A DNA stretch of 64,000 nt from NCBI RefSeq assembly GCF_913063105.1, contig NZ_CAJXYQ010000007.1, positions 62,001 through 126,000 of the forward strand, given 5' to 3'. Positions 34,587-43,386 of this stretch are shown in pieces. The position numbers and the translations under genes are program-made. The stretch comes from an uncultured Draconibacterium sp. (lineage in GTDB: Bacteria; Bacteroidota; Bacteroidia; Bacteroidales; Prolixibacteraceae). Each line of letters begins with the position of its first letter. Position 1 is the stretch's first letter. The notes beneath the pieces were generated by a model. That model was not told where the DNA came from. It worked only from the letters and a program-made list of their open reading frames with translations, and made no database searches.

Positions 34587-35366
34587 TTATCCCGAAACCT
34601 GCACATCAAAACCGGCATTGCGAACACGTTCGGCAATGGTATTTAATTCTTCCAACGAAACTTTTTCAAGTGTATCAATGGGTGTATCGCGTGCAATGGT
34701 GTAAATCATTACCTGCAATGGTTTTATTTTTTTCAAAACCCCGAGCCAGGCAGCTATCTCCTGCTCGGTAGTATTGTTAATTGTTTGCCCTTTCCAGGTG
34801 CCCCGTACAAACATGGTTTGAATAATAACTTTTCCGTTAAAAGCAACCAGCTGTTCGATGGTGTTGGCCAGATTAAAATTGCCTTTGGGGCAGTCCAATA
34901 GTTTTACCGTTGCTTCAAAAGCCGAGTCGAGCTTTTGAATATTATCGCGGATTTTTAACAAAGCATCAAAAACTGGTTTCCGGTGAATCATTGTAGCGTT
35001 TGATAAAACAGCAATTCGGGCCTTGGGTGTAATTTCGTTGCGCAGGGAAATGGTATCGTCAATTATACCTGCAAATTCAGGGTGCAATGTTGGTTCTCCG
35101 TTACCGGCAAAAGTAATTACATCGGGCAACTCGTTGGCAGCTACCATTTCGTGTAACTTCACCTCCAGCCTTAGCCGCACATCGGCCCGCGATGGGAAAG
35201 TAACTTTCTGCTCATACTCACGCGGGGTAAATCCACATTCACAATAAATACAATCAAACGAGCATACTTTGCTGTCGGTTGGTAATAAGTTTATACCCAA
35301 CGACACACCCAACCTGCGGCTTTTTACCGGTCCGAAAATTATTTTATCAAATAAAAATGTTGCCAT
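34587..35366 (-). CDS. Radical SAM protein (COG0731-like)
   Basis: This is a 259-residue cytosolic radical SAM enzyme. The 4Fe-4S cluster motif is CSFDCIYC (Cys-x3-Cys-x2-Cys) near residue 35, followed by TFAGNGEPTLHPEF, the GGEP-like SAM-contacting motif, and IAVLSNATM. The arrangement fits the small TYW1-like/COG0731 family common in bacteria, whose substrate is not established. A perfect -7 box TATATTTG (minus strand, 35379-35372) lies only 5 bp upstream of the start codon, so the message may be leaderless. The gene is divergent from the MBL-fold gene. Confidence 0.85.
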   Translation of the reverse strand: MATFLFDKIIFGPVKSRRLGVSLGINLLPTDSKVCSFDCIYCECGFTPREYEQKVTFPSRADVRLRLEVKLHEMVAANELPDVITFAGNGEPTLHPEFAGIIDDTISLRNEITPKARIAVLSNATMIHRKPVFDALLKIRDNIQKLDSAFEATVKLLDCPKGNFNLANTIEQLVAFNGKVIIQTMFVRGTWKGQTINNTTEQEIAAWLGVLKKIKPLQVMIYTIARDTPIDTLEKVSLEELNTIAERVRNAGFDVQVSG

Positions 35367-35371
35367 AGGCG

Positions 35372-35379
35372 CAAATATA
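35372..35379 (-). promoter_or_regulatory. -7 element directly before the radical SAM start codon
   Basis: TATATTTG on the minus strand (35379-35372) matches TAnnTTTG exactly and ends 5 bp before the ATG at 35366. With the usual 4-7 bp distance to the transcription start, the RNA would begin at or next to the start codon. No TTG -33 element is present at 19-21 bp, which lowers confidence. Confidence 0.45.
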
Positions 35380-35450
35380 ACATCATTTTATAGGGGGCAC
35401 TACCTAATGAATGATGGATTTAACTTACCTTCGAAAAAAATAATTTCAGG

Positions 35451-36155
35451 ATGCCAAACATTAAAATCATTCAGAAAAGAATTGGCTATTCCAACGCCAC
35501 GCTGCTGGTTAATGGACCAAACAGTGTGCTTATTGACACAGGGGTTAAGGGCAACATGAAGAAGATTGAGCTGATGTTTAGGCAGGCAGGCATTGAACCC
35601 ACCGACATTAAAGTTATTGTGCTAACCCACACCCACTACGACCACACCGGCAACCTGCCCGCACTGGTTGAATATACCGGTGCTCAGGTTTTGGTGCATA
35701 AAAACGAATTTCGGAACCTGCAACAGGGTTTTACCCCCATACCAAAAGGCATTGGCCGCTACCCACGTTTTATTTCGGGTATTGGCCGCAAACTAATGCC
35801 GCGGTTTACTTCGCCACCTGCATTTGCCGCGCAGCTGGTAAACAATGCTTTTTTTGATTTAAACCCGTGGAATATAAAGGCAAAAGTTATTCCTACGCCC
35901 GGGCATACCTTGGGATCTCAATCGGTAATAGTTGATAAAAGCCTGATCTCGGGAGACACCTTTGTAAACATGCGAAACGGACAAATTTTCCCTCCTTTTG
36001 CTGACAACCCGGAGCTTTTACTTCAAACCTGGCATGAACTTTTCAAGCTCGGAATTAAAACCATTTACCCCGGGCATGGCAAAGCTTTTCCGGTTGCAAA
36101 AGCAATTGCAGAGTATAAAAAATGGTGTAAAAAATTTACACCGGCTTACCGGTAA
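35451..36155 (+). CDS. MBL-fold metallo-hydrolase
   Basis: This is a 234-residue metallo-beta-lactamase-fold hydrolase without a signal peptide, so probably cytosolic. The metal-binding motif THTHYDH lies near residue 62, with later metal ligands in TPGHTLGSQS, SGDTF and IYPGHGKAF. The substrate could be a thioester, lactone or nucleotide and cannot be chosen from sequence. A TACCTTCG element (35426-35433), one base from the -7 consensus, lies 17 bp upstream. It is divergent from the radical SAM gene and its stop faces the coiled-coil gene across 14 bp. Confidence 0.85.
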   Translation: MPNIKIIQKRIGYSNATLLVNGPNSVLIDTGVKGNMKKIELMFRQAGIEPTDIKVIVLTHTHYDHTGNLPALVEYTGAQVLVHKNEFRNLQQGFTPIPKGIGRYPRFISGIGRKLMPRFTSPPAFAAQLVNNAFFDLNPWNIKAKVIPTPGHTLGSQSVIVDKSLISGDTFVNMRNGQIFPPFADNPELLLQTWHELFKLGIKTIYPGHGKAFPVAKAIAEYKKWCKKFTPAYR

Positions 36156-36169
36156 TTATAAAATACAGC

Positions 36170-37072
36170 TTATCTGATCTCGAAAGTAGTTTCGCCAATT
36201 TCGTTACCATCGGCAAAAAGATTAATGGTATAATTCCCCGGCATTAATTCCGGTTCGTTGGTATTGTCCCAAAAAATAGCAACCGGCAAATCTTTGCCTT
36301 CATAAACCACTTCGCGCATGGCCGAATACTGGATTTTCAAGTCCTCAAACTGAAAAACATCGTTCTCGGATTTTACCATCAGCAATTGATCGGGACGCAT
36401 TATGCGGGCGTAAATACTTTTTGGCCCTCGTTTGGCGGTGGCATTTTGCCCTAAAACAAAGTAAATTCGAACTTTTGCAGTACGTTTGGCAAAGCGGGTT
36501 TCTTTGCTTCGCGTATTTAATGGCGTTGCCACCAATTCGCGTGCTTCAAGCATGGCTGCCCGTTTCAGGTTTTGTTGCAGGCGCTCTTTTTCTTTACTAA
36601 GTTGCTCGTTTTGTTGTTCAACCTGCTTGTATTGTTGTTTAACCTCCCTGTTTTCAGCCATCAGCTGTTCGTTTCTTCGGTTTAACGAATCAATCTGCAC
36701 TACAAAGTCGCGCATAATACCACGTAGGGTAGTTACTTGTTTCTGGTAGTCTGAAATTTTTGAATAGCTAACTTTTTTGGTTTGCTCCACCTCCAGCAAC
36801 AGATCTTTTACTTTTGCCTGAGCAACAAACAACTGCTCGTTAATCGTATCGTTCTCGGTTTTTAGCGAATCGTAACTCATGGCAATTTCTGTAAGCTCAA
36901 ACTGTATCGAATCTTTTTCCTGCTTAATTTCGTTTACAATTACCTGATGATCGCGGCGTTGCATAAAGAACAACACCAACACCACCACTAAAACTATAGA
37001 AAGAACAATAACAATAATATTGTTTCTTCTGTCTTTCGATTCTTTTTGCATTGCATCAATCTGGCTACTCAT
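36170..37072 (-). CDS. Membrane-anchored coiled-coil protein of unknown function
   Basis: This 300-residue protein has one membrane helix near the N-terminus (about 18-37, NIIVIVLSIVLVVVLVLFF). A long coiled coil follows over about 45-170, rich in Glu, Gln, Lys and Leu (for example QVEQQNEQLSKEKERLQQ). The C-terminal domain of about 110 residues is predicted to be beta-rich (KVRIYFVLGQNATAKRG, PELMPGNYTINLFADG). The basic/polar N-terminus suggests the coiled coil projects into the periplasm. It resembles conserved Bacteroidota proteins without assigned function. It stands alone on the minus strand. Confidence 0.7.
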   Translation of the reverse strand: MSSQIDAMQKESKDRRNNIIVIVLSIVLVVVLVLFFMQRRDHQVIVNEIKQEKDSIQFELTEIAMSYDSLKTENDTINEQLFVAQAKVKDLLLEVEQTKKVSYSKISDYQKQVTTLRGIMRDFVVQIDSLNRRNEQLMAENREVKQQYKQVEQQNEQLSKEKERLQQNLKRAAMLEARELVATPLNTRSKETRFAKRTAKVRIYFVLGQNATAKRGPKSIYARIMRPDQLLMVKSENDVFQFEDLKIQYSAMREVVYEGKDLPVAIFWDNTNEPELMPGNYTINLFADGNEIGETTFEIR

Positions 37073-37220
37073 AAACTCAACTCTTTAAATATTCCTGCCA
37101 TTAAAACGAAACAAATTTAACAATCTTTTACCCGGTGGCAAACTCCAGCCCCTTTGAAATTTACAATTGAATATTTCTATGTTGCCTGCGTTAAATCTAT
37201 TTAGAAAAGCTCTAAATAAG

Positions 37221-37251
37221 TTGCCTGAGCAATCAACAAAACTTACTTTTG
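37221..37251 (+). promoter_or_regulatory. Bacteroidota-type promoter of the first CxxC TonB receptor
   Basis: A -33 TTG (37221-37223) and -7 TACTTTTG (37244-37251) are separated by 20 bp, fitting the TTTG/TAnnTTTG consensus. The -7 box covers an in-frame TTG at 37249, so that codon cannot be the start. Transcription beginning near 37257 supports ATG 37279. Confidence 0.75.
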
Positions 37252-37278
37252 CCTGTGCAAAAAAATAAATCGATTGCG

Positions 37279-39612
37279 ATGAATAAAATAATATTTATAC
37301 TCCCACTTCTATTGCTTTTTTTTACCAGCCATATTTTTGCTCAGGACGACCACTCTGATGCAGTAATTATCGGGCACGTTGTTTCAAAAGGCGAGCACAT
37401 ACCGTTTGTAAATATTTTTTTGGAAGGTACTAAATACGGAACCACAACCGATGTTACCGGACATTACATGATGGTTGATCTTCCGGTTGGCGAATATACT
37501 CTGGTTGCCAAAATGATTGGATATAAAGAAGACAAACAGCAAGTGGTTTTAAAAGCCGGCGAAACAGTTGAGATAAAATTTGATTTGGAAGAAGATGTAA
37601 TACACATGGACGAGGTGGTGATTACCGGCACTAAAACGTTTAAGCGGCAAACCGAAAGTGCAGTTATTGTGAATGTGCTGGATGCAAAAACCATTGAAAA
37701 AGTAGCGGCACAAACCATTTCCGAATCACTGAGCTTTCAACCCGGGCTGCGCATGGAAACCGACTGCCAAACCTGTAACTACACACAGTTAAGAATGAAT
37801 GGCCTTGGAGGCGCCTACAGCCAGATTTTAATTAACGGCCGCTCGGTATTTAGTCCATTAACCGGACTTTACGGTTTAGAACAACTGCCTACCGAAATGG
37901 TAGAGCGAATTGAAGTGGTACGCGGTGGTGCCTCGGCTTTATACGGAAGCAGCGCCATTGGCGGCACGGTTAATATTATTACCAAATTACCCCAACGAAA
38001 CGCCTACGAAGTTACCACCAACAACACCATTATTGGCAGCGACGCACTCGATTATAATGTAAATGCTACCCTTACTGCCCTTTCGCAAAAACGTAACGCC
38101 GGCATGGTTTTGTATGCTTTCCATCGTAACCGCGATGCCTTTGATGCCAATGATGATAATTTTTCTGAACTGCCAAGCATTACAAACAATTCATTTGGTA
38201 TAAATTCCTTTTTTCAGCTGGATGAAGACCAAAAAATTGAAGCTAATTTTTCGAGCACACACGAGTATCGCTTTGGAGGAGAGATGATTGACGGCCCGGC
38301 ATATCTTGCGCAGCAATCGGAAGAACGCACGCACGATGTAATAATGGGAGGAGTAGATTATACCTACACTCCGAACATGCACACCAGTTTTGTATTGTAT
38401 GGGGCAAGCCAGTACACCAAACGAAAGCATTACACCGGAATTGCTCCTGACGGGGGCGATGACTTGCAGGATTTTAACAATGCTCCTCCTTACGGTAACT
38501 CAAAAAACTATACCTACCAGTTTGGAGCACAGCTAAATCACGCCATTAGCGACTTTGCCGGAGCAGGAACCAATATTTTTACTTTTGGCGCCGAGTTTGT
38601 TAGCGACGATGTTTTTGATGAAATTGAAGCCTACGATTACCTGATTGACCAGACAGCCAACAACTTTGGAGCTTTTGTTCAAAGCGACTGGTCGATAACA
38701 CAAAAAACAACTTTGCTGGCCGGAATTCGTGCCGACAAACATAACTTTGTTGATAACCTGATTCTTAACCCACGTGTTTCGCTGCTGATGAAGCCCAATT
38801 TAAACACCCAGCTGCGTCTTTCGTGGTCTACCGGGTTTAGGGCGCCACAAGCCTTTGATGCGGATATGCACATTGCATTTGCCGGAGGGGGCATTCAAAC
38901 CATCCAGCTGGCCGACAATCTGGAAGAGGAACGTTCGCAAAGCTTAAGCGCTTCGTTAAACTGGGACAAACCAAACGAAAAACACATTATTGGCTTTACC
39001 ATTGAAGGTTTTTATACCCAACTAAAAGATGCATTTATTTTGGAAGAACTTGCCACTGATGCTTCGGGAAATTCAATTCTCGAGAAACGTAACGGCGGAA
39101 ACAGTAATGTTTATGGTGCAACTTTTGAGGCCCGTGCTAATTTTAACCGTACACTTCAACTGGAAACCGGAATTACGCTGCAGAAAAGCCAATACGATGA
39201 AGCGGTAGCCTGGTCGGAAGAACTGCCCGGAACGAAAGACTATTTGCGCACCCCGGAAGCCTATGGCTATTATACGGTGACCTGGACTCCTGATAAGCGT
39301 TTCAGTGCGGCCTTGTCGGGGGTATACACCGGCTCTATGCTGGTACCGCACTACGGCCTGGCAGGCGATGCAGGAACCATCGAGCAAGATGAATTATTTG
39401 AGTCGCCTACGTTTATGGACATGACCTTAAAACTGGGCTACACCATTGAGCTGGAACGTATTGATTCATCCATTGAAATTTTTGGAGGACTTACCAACTT
39501 GCTGGATGATTACCAGACAGATTTCGACAAAGGAAAAAACCGCGACAGTGGCTACATTTACGGTCCTGCCAAACCCCGATCGGTTTTCTTTGGCATAAAA
39601 CTGTTTAACTAA
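37279..39612 (+). CDS. TonB-dependent receptor with CxxC plug motif (copy 1)
   Basis: This is a 777-residue outer-membrane receptor. A signal peptide ends near HIFAQ. A carboxypeptidase-like domain follows (about 26-110: IIGHVVSKGEHIPFVNIFL, TDVTGHYMMVDLPVGEYTL), then the plug with METDCQTCNYTQLRMNGLGG and RIEVVRGGASALYGSSAIGG, then a barrel ending PRSVFFGIKLFN. The Cys-x2-Cys pair in the plug also occurs in the convergent paralogue at 39663 and suggests metal, heme or another redox-linked ligand. The ATG at 37279 is chosen because the promoter -7 box overlaps any earlier start. No partner gene is on its strand. Confidence 0.9.
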   Translation: MNKIIFILPLLLLFFTSHIFAQDDHSDAVIIGHVVSKGEHIPFVNIFLEGTKYGTTTDVTGHYMMVDLPVGEYTLVAKMIGYKEDKQQVVLKAGETVEIKFDLEEDVIHMDEVVITGTKTFKRQTESAVIVNVLDAKTIEKVAAQTISESLSFQPGLRMETDCQTCNYTQLRMNGLGGAYSQILINGRSVFSPLTGLYGLEQLPTEMVERIEVVRGGASALYGSSAIGGTVNIITKLPQRNAYEVTTNNTIIGSDALDYNVNATLTALSQKRNAGMVLYAFHRNRDAFDANDDNFSELPSITNNSFGINSFFQLDEDQKIEANFSSTHEYRFGGEMIDGPAYLAQQSEERTHDVIMGGVDYTYTPNMHTSFVLYGASQYTKRKHYTGIAPDGGDDLQDFNNAPPYGNSKNYTYQFGAQLNHAISDFAGAGTNIFTFGAEFVSDDVFDEIEAYDYLIDQTANNFGAFVQSDWSITQKTTLLAGIRADKHNFVDNLILNPRVSLLMKPNLNTQLRLSWSTGFRAPQAFDADMHIAFAGGGIQTIQLADNLEEERSQSLSASLNWDKPNEKHIIGFTIEGFYTQLKDAFILEELATDASGNSILEKRNGGNSNVYGATFEARANFNRTLQLETGITLQKSQYDEAVAWSEELPGTKDYLRTPEAYGYYTVTWTPDKRFSAALSGVYTGSMLVPHYGLAGDAGTIEQDELFESPTFMDMTLKLGYTIELERIDSSIEIFGGLTNLLDDYQTDFDKGKNRDSGYIYGPAKPRSVFFGIKLFN

Positions 39613-39641
39613 AAAAGGCTGCTGAACGAATCCAACAGCCT
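39611..39641 (-). terminator. Terminator between convergent TonB receptor genes
   Basis: AGGCTG (39616-39621) pairs with CAGCCT (39636-39641), with two more pairs after a mismatch. On the minus strand it runs into six T residues (39616-39611), so it terminates the receptor gene ending at 39663. The plus-strand side has only a pyrimidine-rich tail. It is closely similar to the hairpin at 48466. Confidence 0.75.
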
Positions 39642-39662
39642 CTTCCTTCATATCGTTAAAAA

Positions 39663-42056
39663 TCAATACAAGGTTCCAATGCTAATCCCTACATAAATGG
39701 TTCGCGGAGTTAACGGCCCATAAACGTAGGCAGGATCGCGGTCGATACCTGCATCAAAATCGTTTTGATAGCTATTAAAAATGTTCTTCATACCTCCATT
39801 TAAAGCCAGCTTTATATGATCAGTAAGCCTGAAATCATAACTGAGCTTTATGCCTGCATCAAAAAATGGGTCGCTTTTTCGTAATTCGCCAGCCTCCGGG
39901 TTGTCCAGCCCCGGCCCAAAATAAGGAATCAGCATTTTGCCGGTGTAGTTTCCGGTAAAGGCAATTTTGAACAAGGGTGTTGGCGAAAAACCGGCACTTA
40001 GATAACCATAAGAATCAGGGGTCCGAAAGAATCGCTTTTCGCCAAATTCCTGCGGGACTTCAAACTCGCTTTTCTGAAAGGTAAACCCCGATTGCAACTG
40101 CAATTTACTCGACGGCGAAGCATTAAACTCCATATTTATCCCCTTTACGCGTGCACCATCTTCAGCATTAACACGGGTGTAAATAACGGTACCTTCCTCA
40201 TCGGGGATACCATATTCGTTGGCAAAAGGGTCGATTAGTGCCGTGTAAAAACCTTCAACCAGTAACTGAAATTGCCATTCGCCCCAATGGTTTGAATAAT
40301 CAACTGATGCAGTAAAACTGTTGGACGACTCTTGCTTTAAATCCGGGTTATTTTTATGAATAACCTTTCGCGAGCCCGAAGTTTCGATGTGTAAATCTTC
40401 ATCAAAAATCTGAGGAGCCCTAAATCCTCGGCCATAACTACCCCGGAATTGAAGGTGATCTGCAAGGTTGTACATCACGCTAATTCGCGGACTCAGAACA
40501 TTTCCAGATACATTTTCCTCTTGTCCTGTTTTTTCGTCAATAGTATACCTGTCGAAACGTAGGCCTGCGCTAACAACCAGGTTATCTGTTTTCCACTCCG
40601 ACTGCAAAAAGCCGGCATTGGTTGTCATTTTCTGGTCGGCAACAAGGGTATTTCCAAAATGTTCGTCTTCTGCGGCATCGTAGTAGCCCAGTTTTTCGTC
40701 CTTCAGCGAACTGCCGTTTGTTTCAATTCCGGAAGTTAATGTTGCCGGGGCAACCAATAAATAATCAATTTTACGAATGTATTGCAGGCCGGCTGCATAC
40801 GAAAAATCCTCGGTAGCTCCGTATGCCGACAAATCTTGCTCCGCTCCGTAATACGAGCCGCGATCTACCCCCTGCATGGAAAGATAAGCTGAAAATTTAT
40901 CGCTCTCGCGCAAAAGCAAATCAAAGTTTATGGCTCCGGAATTAATCTGATGTTTTACACTTTCGGCAATATCAGCCTCGTGCAGTGGCACATCAAATTT
41001 GTTGCCTCCCCGGCGGTCTTCGTTAATGTTAAAATAGTCGAAGGTAAGTTTCCCACGGCTGGCTACACGTTGAAAAAGTCGGGCACCAATGGTCGTATTG
41101 TTTATAAGTGCCAGCTCCGAGAATCCATCGCCATTGGCATCAAAGGGGTCGCGTTTACGGTGAAAACCAAAAATGCTCATCCCCGTTCTGTAATCATCGG
41201 TAACAAAAGAACCGTTTAAGTTGAGTCCATAGTCGTTTGCAGCTTCGTAATCGTTGCCCGTGCCAATAACACTGTTGGTGATTTCGGCTTTAAAACTATT
41301 CGAAATCGGGTCTTTGGTAATCAGGTTAATGGTTCCGGCAATGGCATTGCTGCCATACATTGATGAGCCTCCGCCACGAATAACTTCCACGCGTTCAATC
41401 ATGTTGGCAGGTATTAGCTCGAGGCCATAAACACCGGCCAGACCACTAAAAACCGGGCGCGAATTAATCAGGATTTGCGAATAAGGTCCTTCCAGTCCAT
41501 TCATCCGCACCTGCGAAAAACCACAGTTCTGACAGTTGTTTTCCATGCGCAACCCAGGCGAAAAATTAAGTCCTTCGCTTAATGTTAAACTTTGTACACG
41601 CTCAAAAAGTTTCGGATTTATGCTGTTTACAATTGTTGGGGTTTCTTTTCGGCTTTTGGCATTTCTATCGGCCGAAACCACTACCTGCTCAATGCCAATA
41701 TTATCCGGTTCCAGTTCTGCCAAAATAGTAATACTTTCTTTGGCTTTCAGCTCTACCTGTTTTTCAAGCGTTTTATAACCTATTGCCGAAATAACAAGCA
41801 CTCGTTTACCAAGGGGTAAGTGAGTCATTTTAAAGTGCCCGGTGGCATCGGCTGCAGTGCCAATTGTTGTTCCTTTTATTGTTATTGTGGCAAACGGAAT
41901 ATGTTCGCCATCTGACTTTACATCGCCAAATAACATGGCATCGGTTTTTGGCTTTTTATCATCGTCGGGGCCAGCTGCCCAAACACTATTGTAAGCGATA
42001 ATATGCAATAAAATTGCAGCTATCAATTTCATAATTTCTGTGTAATTTGTTTTCAA
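39663..42056 (-). CDS. TonB-dependent receptor with CxxC plug motif (copy 2)
   Basis: This 797-residue outer-membrane receptor is paralogous to the gene at 37279. It has a signal peptide (ending near SVWAAG) and a carboxypeptidase-like domain (FGDVKSDGEHIPFATITIKG, ADATGHFKMTHLPLGKR). The plug has MENNCQNCGFSQVRMNGLEG and RVEVIRGGGSSMYGSNAIAG, and the barrel ends RTIYVGISIGTLY. A small His-rich membrane protein gene lies 136 bp upstream on the same strand, a context that suggests metal or heme uptake. The CQNCGF-type plug resembles TonB receptors seen widely in Bacteroidota, including ones linked to heme, but the ligand is not established. Confidence 0.9.
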   Translation of the reverse strand: MKTNYTEIMKLIAAILLHIIAYNSVWAAGPDDDKKPKTDAMLFGDVKSDGEHIPFATITIKGTTIGTAADATGHFKMTHLPLGKRVLVISAIGYKTLEKQVELKAKESITILAELEPDNIGIEQVVVSADRNAKSRKETPTIVNSINPKLFERVQSLTLSEGLNFSPGLRMENNCQNCGFSQVRMNGLEGPYSQILINSRPVFSGLAGVYGLELIPANMIERVEVIRGGGSSMYGSNAIAGTINLITKDPISNSFKAEITNSVIGTGNDYEAANDYGLNLNGSFVTDDYRTGMSIFGFHRKRDPFDANGDGFSELALINNTTIGARLFQRVASRGKLTFDYFNINEDRRGGNKFDVPLHEADIAESVKHQINSGAINFDLLLRESDKFSAYLSMQGVDRGSYYGAEQDLSAYGATEDFSYAAGLQYIRKIDYLLVAPATLTSGIETNGSSLKDEKLGYYDAAEDEHFGNTLVADQKMTTNAGFLQSEWKTDNLVVSAGLRFDRYTIDEKTGQEENVSGNVLSPRISVMYNLADHLQFRGSYGRGFRAPQIFDEDLHIETSGSRKVIHKNNPDLKQESSNSFTASVDYSNHWGEWQFQLLVEGFYTALIDPFANEYGIPDEEGTVIYTRVNAEDGARVKGINMEFNASPSSKLQLQSGFTFQKSEFEVPQEFGEKRFFRTPDSYGYLSAGFSPTPLFKIAFTGNYTGKMLIPYFGPGLDNPEAGELRKSDPFFDAGIKLSYDFRLTDHIKLALNGGMKNIFNSYQNDFDAGIDRDPAYVYGPLTPRTIYVGISIGTLY

Positions 42057-42192
42057 ACTGTTTTTAAAATTTTCAGATTGACAAAATCAATCCATCAGCT
42101 ATACCTGTTGATTTACTGTGTTTCCATTTCATAAATCGAGCATAACTGCCTTTGTTGCACAAAACATGCAACCCAAAAAAATAAGCTGAAAA

Positions 42193-42567
42193 CTATACGG
42201 GTGGGGCCCTGGGAATTAGATGTGGTACAAACTGTTTTTTAAGTTCCTGTTCATCAACAACAACATATTCGTTATGAATTTCAGGTACTTCAAAATTAAA
42301 TTCGGTAAAAACAGGTGTTTCGTATAAATCGAAATGCAGTGAAGCAAACAAACAAATTTCTGATTGGGTGTGTTTGTGATCGTTTAAAGGACCATTGTTG
42401 TTAGTACCCGGATGCGAGTGAGTAACAATAATACCGTTGGCATAAACATGCGTATGTTTGTTTTGTATTGAATTTTGAACGATGTAGAAATACACCGGTA
42501 AAATAAATACAAACAGTAAATTTGTATGTTTTCTTATTAAATTCACTAAATCGGTTAGAGCGAACAA
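42193..42567 (-). CDS. Small His-rich membrane protein upstream of a TonB receptor
   Basis: This 124-residue protein has one N-terminal hydrophobic helix (about 15-32, LLFVFILPVYFYIV) and then a short His-rich stretch: KHTHVYANGIIVTHSHPG, with two His-x-His pairs about ten residues apart, and NDHKHTQSEICLF. It ends in PRAPPV. Small proteins of this style often precede TonB receptors in Bacteroidota (from memory, not tested here). They could present or sense a transition metal. The gene is cotranscribed in orientation with the CxxC receptor at 39663 and divergent from DUF3859. Confidence 0.65.
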   Translation of the reverse strand: MFALTDLVNLIRKHTNLLFVFILPVYFYIVQNSIQNKHTHVYANGIIVTHSHPGTNNNGPLNDHKHTQSEICLFASLHFDLYETPVFTEFNFEVPEIHNEYVVVDEQELKKQFVPHLIPRAPPV

Positions 42568-42626
42568 AATTAAGAAGCTTTCTAAATAATATTATAACAT
42601 TTGTTACAATAATTGCATAATTAACA

Positions 42627-43010
42627 ATGGCAAAACGCAGACCTACATTTAAGATATACAGTTACGGCGAATATGCAGAATGGGACAGGACGAGTAAGAA
42701 TATCCCTAAAATACTGGAGTTTTCAACAGAAATAGATGCAAAAATAGGTACGGAGTTTGGTTATGTGCTGCACATAAAAAATGGAAAAGGAGAGAAGCTT
42801 GATTTTGAGATTGACCATCCGCCCTTTACCGACGAAGCGGGGAATATAAGGCCTCCGTTTACGGGCGAACAATATATTCGTACCAATGATTTTGAGTTTT
42901 ACCTTGGCGATTGTATTTGGGAACCACTTGAAGACAAATTGGGAAAATGGGAGCTAACCACCTGGTACAAAGGACAGGTAGTTGCTCACAAAATTTTTAA
43001 CTTAAAATAG
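42627..43010 (+). CDS. DUF3859 family protein
   Basis: This 127-residue soluble protein has no signal peptide. The sequence is compatible with DUF3859: FKIYSYGEYAEWDRTSKN at the N-terminus, GTEFGYVLHIKNGKGEKLDFEI-like strands in the middle, and ending KWELTTWYKGQVVAHKIFNL. The fold is probably an Ig-like beta sandwich. Function is unknown. It is divergent from the His-rich protein gene and convergent with the next small gene across 19 bp. Confidence 0.7.
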   Translation: MAKRRPTFKIYSYGEYAEWDRTSKNIPKILEFSTEIDAKIGTEFGYVLHIKNGKGEKLDFEIDHPPFTDEAGNIRPPFTGEQYIRTNDFEFYLGDCIWEPLEDKLGKWELTTWYKGQVVAHKIFNLK

Positions 43011-43029
43011 CAACTTAGTGCCTACCCGT

Positions 43030-43326
43030 TTATTGAGCAACTTTTTTCACTTCTGCCGATAATTTTTCAAGGGCTGCATCGGCGGCAGTCAACATATCCT
43101 GTACCAACTTTTTATAATACTGTTTTACCAGTTTCGGATTGTCTTTTCCATCCGGATGTACTGCACGCAAGCGCAGCTCGCGGTGGGCTTTTACAATATC
43201 TCCGGCAATTTCATACACCGCTTTTTCATCTACATTGTTGTTGTATTCCATCACATAAAAACAATCGCTTAACGCCAACGACATTATCAGGTCAATGTCC
43301 TTCTTCAGGTCTCTTACACTTGCCAT
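43030..43326 (-). CDS. Conserved small helical protein of unknown function
   Basis: This 98-residue cytosolic protein is predicted to be nearly all helical (SVRDLKKDIDLIMSLALSD, ADAALEKLSAEVKKVAQ). It includes RELRLRAVHPDGKDNPKLV, which gives a charged loop. No catalytic motif is seen. It resembles uncharacterised Bacteroidota proteins of about 100 residues. It is on the same strand as, and upstream of nothing but, the convergent DUF3859 gene; the Ig-like lipoprotein gene is 60 bp upstream on the same strand. Confidence 0.65.
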   Translation of the reverse strand: MASVRDLKKDIDLIMSLALSDCFYVMEYNNNVDEKAVYEIAGDIVKAHRELRLRAVHPDGKDNPKLVKQYYKKLVQDMLTAADAALEKLSAEVKKVAQ

Positions 43327-43386
43327 AATTCTTTTAATAAAGTTTATTAAAGTTAGAAAATTTATATGAAAGCAAAGGAAAATGTT

